Below are positions 17,355-24,146 of a stretch of DNA of 34,080 bases, in pieces. The first letter of the stretch is position 1; every line of letters starts with the position of its first letter. The notes beneath the pieces were generated by a model that made no database searches, had not been told where the DNA came from, and saw only the letters and a list, made by a program, of their open reading frames with translations. A program made the translations under genes and the position numbers. This stretch comes from Prevotella sp. UBA6994 (GTDB lineage Bacteria; Bacteroidota; Bacteroidia; Bacteroidales; Bacteroidaceae): NCBI GenBank assembly GCA_002449845.1, contig DJXW01000044.1, positions 1 through 34,080 on the forward strand, written 5' to 3'.

Positions 17355-18059
17355 ATGTACAGCTTAAATTATAAGGTTACTACGAGTACCTGCGACAGTG
17401 AGGGACGACTCAAACTATATTCTGCCCTGCAAATGATGCAAGACTGCTCTGAGATGTGGATAGACAGTGAACCATGCGTGAAACAATATTTCTCTGAACA
17501 GAACATAACTCAGTTGTTGGCTTCACGTCAAGTGGAAATCATCCGTGTGCCTGAATACAAGGAACAACTCACCGTCACCACTTCCGTCTATGGCATGAAA
17601 AGTATGTTCGGATTTAGAAACACGTTTATCTATGATGCCGACATGAATCCTTGCTATAAGACTTGGAGCATGGGAGCTTTCGTTGATAAATCTACGGGTA
17701 AGTTGAAAAGAGTTGACGATGCTACCATTGCCGCCATGCACATTGAACAGAAACAGGAGATGAACTACCGTGACCGACGCATCATCTTACCCAAGGAGGA
17801 GGGACAACGACAAGATGCCGTGCGTGTTCTCCGTGCCGACATTGATTATAACAAACACATGAACAATGCCAATTACATTCGCATGGCAATGGAACTGTTA
17901 CCCGACGGATTCAATGTGAGAGAGTTAAGGGTGGAATACCGAGTAGCTGCCAAGTTGGGCGACATCCTCATCCCCACTCTCTATCCCATTGATGGCGGAA
18001 TCGTAGTTTCCCTTTCTATTGGCGAAGAGGTGGCAGCCATCTGCGAGTTCTTAGGATGA
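17355..18059 (+). CDS. Acyl-ACP thioesterase (double hotdog fold)
   Basis: A 234-aa cytoplasmic protein, the usual length of bacterial acyl-ACP thioesterases. The first hotdog (about 1-130) begins YKVTTSTCDSEGRLKLYSAL and includes GFRNTFIYD and the conserved W of KTWSMGAFVD. The second hotdog carries ADIDYNKHMNNANYIRMAME with the catalytic Asn166/His168 pair (NxHxN, 166-170). It should hydrolyse fatty acyl-ACP to free fatty acid, ending chain elongation. It is monocistronic and followed at once by the right inverted-repeat copy. It faces away from the PUL and is probably unrelated to glycan use. Confidence 0.88.
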   Translation: MYSLNYKVTTSTCDSEGRLKLYSALQMMQDCSEMWIDSEPCVKQYFSEQNITQLLASRQVEIIRVPEYKEQLTVTTSVYGMKSMFGFRNTFIYDADMNPCYKTWSMGAFVDKSTGKLKRVDDATIAAMHIEQKQEMNYRDRRIILPKEEGQRQDAVRVLRADIDYNKHMNNANYIRMAMELLPDGFNVRELRVEYRVAAKLGDILIPTLYPIDGGIVVSLSIGEEVAAICEFLG

Positions 18060-18060
18060 G

Positions 18061-18810
18061 AGGATAAATGTTGAGTGTTTAGCGTTTAGTGTTTAGTGGA
18101 TAAATGTTGAGTGTTTAGCGTTTAGTGGAAAAATGTTTAGCGTTTAGCGTTTAGTGATGAATATTTATGGCTGCTTGCTCCTCAATCACGAAAGCATATC
18201 TCATGCTTCTTGCTTCTTACTTTTTTGCTTCTCACTTTGTCCTACAAATTCTGAATTTACCCCCTAAAAAACGGGCATTTTTTCAAATAAGTTGATACTT
18301 GGTGGAAAATATGCCCGTATTTTGATATGTTATTAAACAATTCATTATCAACACCTTACATTTTAGTGACATTTATAGACATGGAGAAAAACCGTGTTTT
18401 TACGTCCAAAAACCCACTTTTTGGGCTTTCAAAACATATATAGTTAGCACTCGTAACATACATAGTTACGCTCGTAACTCATATAGTTACGTTCGTAACA
18501 TGCTATGTTACGATGAAAAACACGGTTTTTCACCCGTCTCAACCCATTTTTCCGTTCTCCCAATTCTATTTCGCAAGAAAATCCGAACAAAATTTTGTCG
18601 GAATAATTGACAATGAATAATTAATAATTCATAATTCACAATTGACAATTCACAATGGATAATGGATAATGCACAATTCACAATTGAAGATTGTCTCTAT
18701 TTGTTTGCCACCACCAAGGGAAATGCCGATAGTCATTTGATGTGCTTTGAGGCCATTTAACGACATCAACCAACAAACACAATCCTACAATTTTCAACCT
18801 TCAATCTCCA
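18061..18810. repeat. Right copy of the large non-coding inverted repeat
   Basis: This is the reverse-complement counterpart of 921-1837. It starts two bases after the thioesterase stop with three tandem units of TGTTGAGTGTTTAGCGTTTAGTG (18067-18155). It continues through the CATATCTCATGCTTCTTGCTTCTTAC word (18188-18220), the CGGGCAT inverted repeat (18268-18323), the 21-bp dyad units (about 18429-18512), GAACAAAATTTTGTCGG (18585-18601), the AATTGACAATTCAC remnants, GGGAAATGCC (18718-18727) and GACATCAACCAACAAACACAATCCT (18762-18786), ending TCAATCTCCA (18801-18810). Confidence 0.85.
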
Positions 18811-18950
18811 AAAGGTCTATGGATTTTGGGATTTTAGGATTCTCATTTGAAGGTTCTATTAACTGGCAAAGTACATGAAGATGAAATGAATCGGTTGTGT
18901 TTTTTCGGATAATTTATGTACAAAAATTTGGATGTATGCGAATATATTTA

Positions 18951-18958
18951 TATCTTTG
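18951..18958 (+). promoter_or_regulatory. Bacteroidales promoter: TATCTTTG with -33 TTTG
   Basis: TATCTTTG at 18951-18958 is preceded by TTTG at 18927-18930 with a 20-bp spacer, the textbook Bacteroidales primary-sigma arrangement. The lipoprotein ATG follows 28 bp downstream at 18986. Confidence 0.75.
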
Positions 18959-18985
18959 TCACAAAATAACTTAAACCACAGAATC

Positions 18986-19459
18986 ATGAAGAAAAAATCT
19001 ATTTTTTTATTAAGTTTCTTGCTGATGATTATTACGATAGGTTGTAGTAATGATGAAGATGATTTAATGAATGGTGGTGAAGTAAAAGCCATTTATCATG
19101 CTTTGAATCAAAACGGACAAGAAACAACTGTCTTTAACTACGGTGACGAAATCCAATTTGAATTGCTACTTACTAACTCGACAGGCCATACACTTCATTA
19201 TGCAGATGAGTTAGATTTTATCAATGGTGCATTTATTGTATATGATTCTAAAGGACAGATGTTTAATCCTATCGTTTCACAGACGTTCATATATAGGGAA
19301 AATCCTGTAACTGTCGCTTCTGGCGATCAATTTAGGAGCAGACTCATTTGGCCATGGAATCTGGTTCCTCTTCCCGTTGGCAAGTACCATACTACTTGCA
19401 CTCTTGATATTGATGAATTAAGCAATAAAACTTATACCATTGATTTTGAAATAAAATAA
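18986..19459 (+). CDS. Small lipoprotein, possibly BsuPI-like
   Basis: A 157-aa protein. The ATG at 18986 is chosen because it gives a proper signal peptide (MKKKSIFLLSFLLMIITIGC, Cys20) and lies downstream of a complete promoter; an in-frame upstream Met at 18932 lies inside that promoter. The mature part is a single Ig-like beta domain with FNYGDEIQFELLLTNSTGHTL and PLPVGKYHTTCTLDID. The pattern of a 'ligand/normal..N.(S/T)G..l.y' strand resembles the BsuPI fold (intracellular proteinase inhibitor family), but that is a weak call. It is monocistronic, between the right inverted repeat and another repeat region. Function unknown. Confidence 0.7.
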   Translation: MKKKSIFLLSFLLMIITIGCSNDEDDLMNGGEVKAIYHALNQNGQETTVFNYGDEIQFELLLTNSTGHTLHYADELDFINGAFIVYDSKGQMFNPIVSQTFIYRENPVTVASGDQFRSRLIWPWNLVPLPVGKYHTTCTLDIDELSNKTYTIDFEIK

Positions 19460-19703
19460 TCTGAAGAGTAAAAAGAAACAGATTGTAGTTGTCATATTGC
19501 TTATATTGAAAAGGATATTAGCTATTCCTACCTGTTAAAAAGGAGATACGACGAAGTTTATTGAACATTGACAATTCACAATACATAATTCACAATGCAT
19601 AATGAATTGTTCAAAAATCTAAGGATAAGAGGATTTCTGGATTCTCATTAGAAAGGAACCATTAATTAGCAATATTCAAGCGAAGATTCAGTGCATCGGT
19701 AGA

Positions 19704-19973
19704 GACGCTGGAAGCGTCACCGCTCGGTAATCATGGGTGTGCAGTCACCATAGAACTAAGGATGGAAGGAGAGAAAGACGCTGGAAGCGTCACCGATCGG
19801 TAACCGTGGGTGCGCAGTAACCACGGATAAATGATGGATAGATAAAAAACGACTCTGAAGGAGTCGCCCACTGCAATTATGGGTGCACTCCTTCAGAGTG
19901 CTTGTTTCCCCATTGTCTACTATCCGCAGGTCCTGCGGACACTGCGGCATCGAGCGGAGACCGCGTTGCGGTC
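19704..19973. repeat. Cluster of REP-like hairpins with covarying stems
   Basis: Two copies of GACGCT-GGA-AGCGTC (19704-19718, 19777-19791) are each followed by CACCG(C/A)TCGGTAA and a second stem: ATGG/CCAT (19733-19751) in the first, CCGTGG/CCACGG (19804-19826) in the second. A third member has GACTCT-GAA-GGAGTC (19851-19865) and GCACTC/GAGTGC (19885-19901). CCGCAGG-T-CCTGCGG (19924-19938) and GACCGC-GTT-GCGGTC (19959-19973) complete the cluster. Arm sequences differ while pairing is kept. Confidence 0.75.
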
Positions 19974-20058
19974 TGATTTGTTGAGTGTGTAAATGTTGAA
20001 CGTTGAGCGTTTAGTGTTGAGCGTTTAGTGTTTAGTGATAATTAGTTTTGACTACTTG

Positions 20059-20206
20059 CTTCTCTATCTCCAAGACATATCTCTTGCTTCTTGCTTCTAA
20101 CTTTCATGCTTCTCTATCTCCAGACATATCTCTTGCTTCTTGCTTCTAACTATCATGCTTCTCTATCTCCAAAACATATCTCTTGCTTCTATCTTTCTTA
20201 CTTCTA
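20059..20206. repeat. Three tandem repeats of about 50 bp
   Basis: Units start at 20059, 20109 and 20158 (50, 49 and about 49 bp). Each reads CTTCTCTATCTCCA-(A/G)ACATATCTC, then TTGCTTCT words. They are related to the pyrimidine-rich part of the large inverted repeat (18188-18220). Confidence 0.75.
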
Positions 20207-20263
20207 ACTCACTAAATCATATCTCTCACCTCTCACTACTCACTACTAAAAACTCTCTCACCT

Positions 20264-21163
20264 CTAAATACTCCCTCCTTCCGAAGTCTTTCCCTCTCTG
20301 TATGCTCTTGGCGACATTCCTTTTTGGCGAGAAAAGAATTTGCTGAACGATTGTATATCGGCAAAGTGCAAGTTGTCGGCAATCTGGATAATGCTTAGTT
20401 TGGAGGTACGCAACAGAAACGAAGCCTCCATGACAAGCATTTGGTTGATATAGTCGATTACCGTACGACCAGTTACCTGTCGAACCACTCTTGAGAGATA
20501 CACCACCGATATATTCAGTTGTGAAGCATAGAAGGAAATGTCATGATGTTCGGCAAAGTGTTGGGGAAGCAAACGGATAAAACCAATGAATATCTCCTCT
20601 ACCCTTTGTGGTACTTGTCGTTTAGAGATGGCTTTGGTCTGTGCGTTCTGCACGTCGAGCAGAAACACGGCATAGAGCATTCGTAAGATTTGTGCCTTGA
20701 AGATATGGTCAGAGTGCAAGTAACTACAAATCTCACGCATCTTATCAGCCAATCGCAGAGCATCATCATGAGATAGAGTGATTTTGGGTTCATGCAACTG
20801 TACGATGGGGGCATAAGCGATATTGACAAGGTTGCGAACGGTGGGGGTTTCAATGGTCATGTTCTCATCGGCGAGCAGGCAAATACCATGATAATCATCT
20901 GATGTAGAAAGGATTGTCACCTCAAGTCCGGGTGAGTACATATAAAGATCGTCGGGATATAGCGTCAGTTCCTTCCCATTGTAAGCAATGATGAGCCAAC
21001 CCTCCGTGACGAGCGTAAAGGTATAGGCAGCCATGTACCCTTGTGTCTTGTTGGCACGAAAGGTAATCTCGGCATCGGTAGCGTTGCAATACATCTTACC
21101 ATCCCATTCCTCGAACGGCTTCTTACCGTGCATTTTCACCCATGCTTCTTCTAAAGTGTACAT
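20264..21163 (-). CDS. AraC family transcriptional regulator
   Basis: A 299-aa protein if started at 21163. The longer frame to 21385 would run across the divergent GH115 start and the operator, so it is rejected. The Met at 21133 is an alternative: the -7 box at 21172-21179 would leave only about 5 nt of leader before 21163 but about 35 nt before 21133. The N-terminal half (about 20-130) is a cupin-like ligand domain (WLIIAYNGKELTLYPDDLYM). The C-terminal double HTH (about 200-290) includes ISFYASQLNISVVYLSRVV and IIQIADNLHFADIQSFSKFF, with the family signature around FSRQKGMSPRAYR. It is divergent from the GH115/GH2 operon and shares the intergenic operator at 21198-21232, so it very likely activates that operon and may autoregulate. 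Confidence 0.88.
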   Translation of the reverse strand: MYTLEEAWVKMHGKKPFEEWDGKMYCNATDAEITFRANKTQGYMAAYTFTLVTEGWLIIAYNGKELTLYPDDLYMYSPGLEVTILSTSDDYHGICLLADENMTIETPTVRNLVNIAYAPIVQLHEPKITLSHDDALRLADKMREICSYLHSDHIFKAQILRMLYAVFLLDVQNAQTKAISKRQVPQRVEEIFIGFIRLLPQHFAEHHDISFYASQLNISVVYLSRVVRQVTGRTVIDYINQMLVMEASFLLRTSKLSIIQIADNLHFADIQSFSKFFSRQKGMSPRAYREGKTSEGGSI

Positions 21164-21171
21164 AGCGAGCA

Positions 21172-21179
21172 CAAAGATA
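21172..21179 (-). promoter_or_regulatory. -7 box TATCTTTG of the AraC gene
   Basis: The minus strand reads TATCTTTG 9 bp before the ATG at 21163. With a start about 4 nt past the box, the mRNA would be nearly leaderless for 21163, which favours translation from 21133. Confidence 0.6.
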
Positions 21180-21197
21180 CGAAGAATTTTTAATGAG

Positions 21198-21232
21198 TGT
21201 ATCGTTTCAGACAAGTTTTGTGTCGTTTCGGA
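21198..21232 (+). promoter_or_regulatory. AraC-type operator, copy 1 (GH115/GH2 promoter)
   Basis: Two direct half-sites lie exactly 21 bp apart: TGTATCGTTTCAGA (21198-21211) and TGTGTCGTTTCGGA (21219-21232), 12 of 14 identical. The 32 bp from 21198 to 21229 recur without a mismatch at 26764-26795. The proximal half-site ends 25 bp before the GH115 -7 box. Confidence 0.75.
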
Positions 21233-21257
21233 TGATAAAATTTGTTTTCTTTCTCCG

Positions 21258-21265
21258 TAACTTTG
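21258..21265 (+). promoter_or_regulatory. -7 box TAACTTTG of the GH115/GH2 operon
   Basis: TAACTTTG matches TAnnTTTG, 22 bp before the GH115 ATG (21288). There is no -33 TTTG at normal spacing, consistent with dependence on an activator bound at 21198-21232. Confidence 0.65.
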
Positions 21266-21287
21266 CGCAAATAACACGATACATGAT

Positions 21288-24137
21288 ATGAAATTGATAG
21301 TTTTCCAAAGGGTTATCATCATTCTCGCCATCTTATTCGGATTGGCTTTGCCCATGACGGCATGGAATGAACAGGGCAACGACATGCCTCAAATATCGGA
21401 AGAAATGACCAAGGACTGGTTTCCTCTTGCCACATCAAACCAAACCGCCACTTTCTATATCGACGAAAGCGACTACTGTGTGGTGGACATCACTGCCCGC
21501 ATGTTGCGTGATGATGTGGAAAGGGTGATAGGTATGAGTCCTGTATTGGTCAAGGCTCGCCGACTGAAAGACATTTCCAAAGGAGTGGCTGTTGTAGCAG
21601 GTACCATCCACAAGAGTAAGTTGATCGACCAATTGATAGCAAAGGCAGGAATTGACGTGAGTGGCATTCAAGGACGATGGGAGTCGTTCGTCATACTCAC
21701 CACCACTCTTCCCAAACACCATACGCCATTGCTCGCAGTGATAGGCAGCGACCGCCGCGGAACGGCTTTCGGACTCACCTCTCTCTCAGAGGCTATCGGC
21801 GTTTCGCCGTGGTATTGGTGGGCAGACGTTACCCCTGCTCACAAGAAGGCATTATACATAGAGCCTGGAGCATATAGCCAAGGTGAGCCATCTGTGCAAT
21901 ACCGTGGCATCTTCATCAACGACGAACGCTTTGGTGGTTGGGCACGATGGGCAGAGCAAACATTTGACAAGGAAAGTGGAAAGGTGGGGCCTAAGACCTA
22001 CCAGAAAGTGTATGAGCTATTGCTCCGACTGAAAGCCAACTATCTTTGGCCAGCCATGCACCCTGGCACACAAGCGTTTAATGCCGACCCTGAGAATGCG
22101 CGCCTTGCCGATGACTATGCTATCGTGATGGGTTCGTCGCATTGCGAACAGATGTTGCGCAACAACGAAGGCGAATGGAAAGCGGTGGGCACTTACGGTG
22201 ATTTCAACTACATCACCAATCGACAAACGATGAAGGACTATTGGGAAGAACGCATCCGCACGAATGGGAAATATGAAAACACTTATACCCTCGGCTTACG
22301 AGGCATACACGACTATCCCATGGAGGGTGCCAACTCTACGAAGGAGCGTGTGGCACTGATGCAACAGGCCATCAATGACCAACGAGACATGTTGAGGAGA
22401 AACATCCAAAAGCCTATTGAGGATATTCCACAAGTGCTTTGTACATACGAGGAGGTGCTGGATGCTTATCATCATGGTCTGCAAGTACCAGACGAAGTAA
22501 CGCTGCTCTGGAGCGACGACAAACACGGATATTGCCGCAATCTCAGCAATCCTTCAGAACAAAAGCGAAAAGGGGGAGCAGGCATCTACTACCACTTGTC
22601 TTACCACGGCGACCCTGCCAGTTGGATTTGGCTCAGTCCGTTGTCTCCCTCTTTCCTCAGCACCGAACTCACCAAGGCTTATACTTTCGGGGCAAGGAAG
22701 ATTTGGGTATTTAATGTGGGCGACATCAAACCCGCAGAGAAGGAGATTTCCTTCGTAATGGATTTGGCTTGGAACATTCATCGGTGGAAGCCAACCGACG
22801 CTCACGGTTACATCCACTATTGGGCAGGTAAGACCTTCGGCGAAGACGTGGCTCAAGAGATTGCCGACATGCAAGCCAAGTATTACCAATTACAGGCTGG
22901 CGGCAAAGATGCACACGTGTGGTTCGTCAACTATACCATGGAACAAATCTCACAACGCATTGCTCAATGGAGGGCATTGGCTGCTCATGCCGAGGAATTA
23001 GCCAATCGCATACCTGAGCGATTGAAAGATGCTTATTTTGAACTCGTGAGCTATCCTATCCGTGGAGCTGCCATGATCAACGAATATCAGTTGTTGGCTC
23101 GCCGAAGCATGGTTTACGCCACCACGGGCGACAGCACCAAGGCTATGGCTGACGCAGACAGGGTAAGGCTGATGTTTACCCAACTGAACAACTGGACCAA
23201 CCACTATAACCATGACATCGTGAACGGTAAATGGAATCAGTATTTCAATTGGCAACCATACCACTGGTTTCGCTCTGAGAAGATAGATCCTCCCATAGCG
23301 ACACCAACTCTCATCACACAAGCCTTGCACGGCCCGAAGGCTCGCTTCTTGTCGGTCTCTGGCGCACTATCCAAACAAGGTGTACGCATCGAAAGCGACT
23401 CAGAAGCTGACATTCCTATTTGGATGGAAGCACTCACGCCTATACGCAATTTCTCCAAGGAGCCCAAGGACAACGTGTTCTGCAAAGTAACGCTTGGCAA
23501 CGATGAGTTTGAGGCTTCTGCCACACCTATCAACAATGTTTGGCACGCTCCATACATCGGTCCGATGTGGAGCAAAGTGGGAACGCTTCACTTGAAGAAG
23601 GGGGAGAATAACCTTTACATCAGTGAGTTGAAGAAAGACGCACGTATCGACCGCATCTTTATCGGTCTCTATCCACCTTTCGAGAAAGAACCGCGCATGA
23701 GGATTCCAGCCAGCAACTACGAGAACAAGCACGATACAGAAGAAGGTTGTATCCAGCGCATTGCACAGTTGGGCTACACTGACGGCGTGCTTGTCCAACC
23801 ATTCCTCACGCCATCGTATCAGTCAACGGAAACGGCTCCGTATGTGGAGTATGAACTCGACTTGCAAGACTCTGATGGCACGGTTGAAATACGCACACTG
23901 CCCACGCTACATGTATATGAAGGTAGGGATGCTCGCTATGCTGTACAATTGGGCAACGCCTCCCCCACTCCATTCTCTATCCACGCCAACGACTTCACGG
24001 CAGAATGGCGCTGGAACGTGTTACGTGGCTATGCCTCACGCAGCATTCCCGTAACAGCTACGGGCAGACAACGGTTGCGTATCTATCTGCTCGACCCTGG
24101 CATTGTATTGCAGGAAATACTTATTCACTCAAAATAA
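21288..24137 (+). CDS. GH115 alpha-glucuronidase
   Basis: A 949-aa protein with a signal peptide (about 1-25, hydrophobic VIIILAILFGLALPMTA) and no lipobox Cys, so periplasmic. The body is typical GH115: an N-terminal domain ending DRRGTAFGLTSLSEAIGVSP, then WYWWADVTP, the barrel with YRGIFINDERFGGWARW, LKANYLWPAMHPG, GLRGIHDYPMEG and LLWSDDKHGYCRNL, and a C-terminal beta domain. GH115 enzymes remove alpha-1,2-linked (4-O-methyl-)glucuronic acid, best known from glucuronoxylan, including internal positions. It is the first gene of an AraC-controlled pair and ends 9 bp before the GH2 gene. No xylanase or SusCD pair accompanies it here, so it presumably acts on oligosaccharides imported by systems encoded elsewhere. 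Confidence 0.9.
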   Translation: MKLIVFQRVIIILAILFGLALPMTAWNEQGNDMPQISEEMTKDWFPLATSNQTATFYIDESDYCVVDITARMLRDDVERVIGMSPVLVKARRLKDISKGVAVVAGTIHKSKLIDQLIAKAGIDVSGIQGRWESFVILTTTLPKHHTPLLAVIGSDRRGTAFGLTSLSEAIGVSPWYWWADVTPAHKKALYIEPGAYSQGEPSVQYRGIFINDERFGGWARWAEQTFDKESGKVGPKTYQKVYELLLRLKANYLWPAMHPGTQAFNADPENARLADDYAIVMGSSHCEQMLRNNEGEWKAVGTYGDFNYITNRQTMKDYWEERIRTNGKYENTYTLGLRGIHDYPMEGANSTKERVALMQQAINDQRDMLRRNIQKPIEDIPQVLCTYEEVLDAYHHGLQVPDEVTLLWSDDKHGYCRNLSNPSEQKRKGGAGIYYHLSYHGDPASWIWLSPLSPSFLSTELTKAYTFGARKIWVFNVGDIKPAEKEISFVMDLAWNIHRWKPTDAHGYIHYWAGKTFGEDVAQEIADMQAKYYQLQAGGKDAHVWFVNYTMEQISQRIAQWRALAAHAEELANRIPERLKDAYFELVSYPIRGAAMINEYQLLARRSMVYATTGDSTKAMADADRVRLMFTQLNNWTNHYNHDIVNGKWNQYFNWQPYHWFRSEKIDPPIATPTLITQALHGPKARFLSVSGALSKQGVRIESDSEADIPIWMEALTPIRNFSKEPKDNVFCKVTLGNDEFEASATPINNVWHAPYIGPMWSKVGTLHLKKGENNLYISELKKDARIDRIFIGLYPPFEKEPRMRIPASNYENKHDTEEGCIQRIAQLGYTDGVLVQPFLTPSYQSTETAPYVEYELDLQDSDGTVEIRTLPTLHVYEGRDARYAVQLGNASPTPFSIHANDFTAEWRWNVLRGYASRSIPVTATGRQRLRIYLLDPGIVLQEILIHSK

Positions 24138-24146
24138 TCATTGAAT

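Larger units (their letters stand above)
19460..20263. other. Repeat-rich intergenic region
   Basis: No coding frame is supported in these 800 bp. In order they hold: a short CAATTG-type remnant (19563-19612); an AATCTAAGGATAAGAGGATTTCTGG block (19617-19641) similar to DNA at 1065-1095 and 18825-18845; REP-like hairpins (19704-19973); a third GAGCGTTTAGTGTTTAGTG array (19984-20038); and three roughly 50-bp pyrimidine-rich tandem repeats (20059-20206). Confidence 0.7.

Noticed and set aside
21164..21385. N-terminal extension of the AraC regulator up to 21385
   Set aside because: It would overlap the divergent GH115 start and include the operator and the -7 box as coding sequence; the extension shows no domain.
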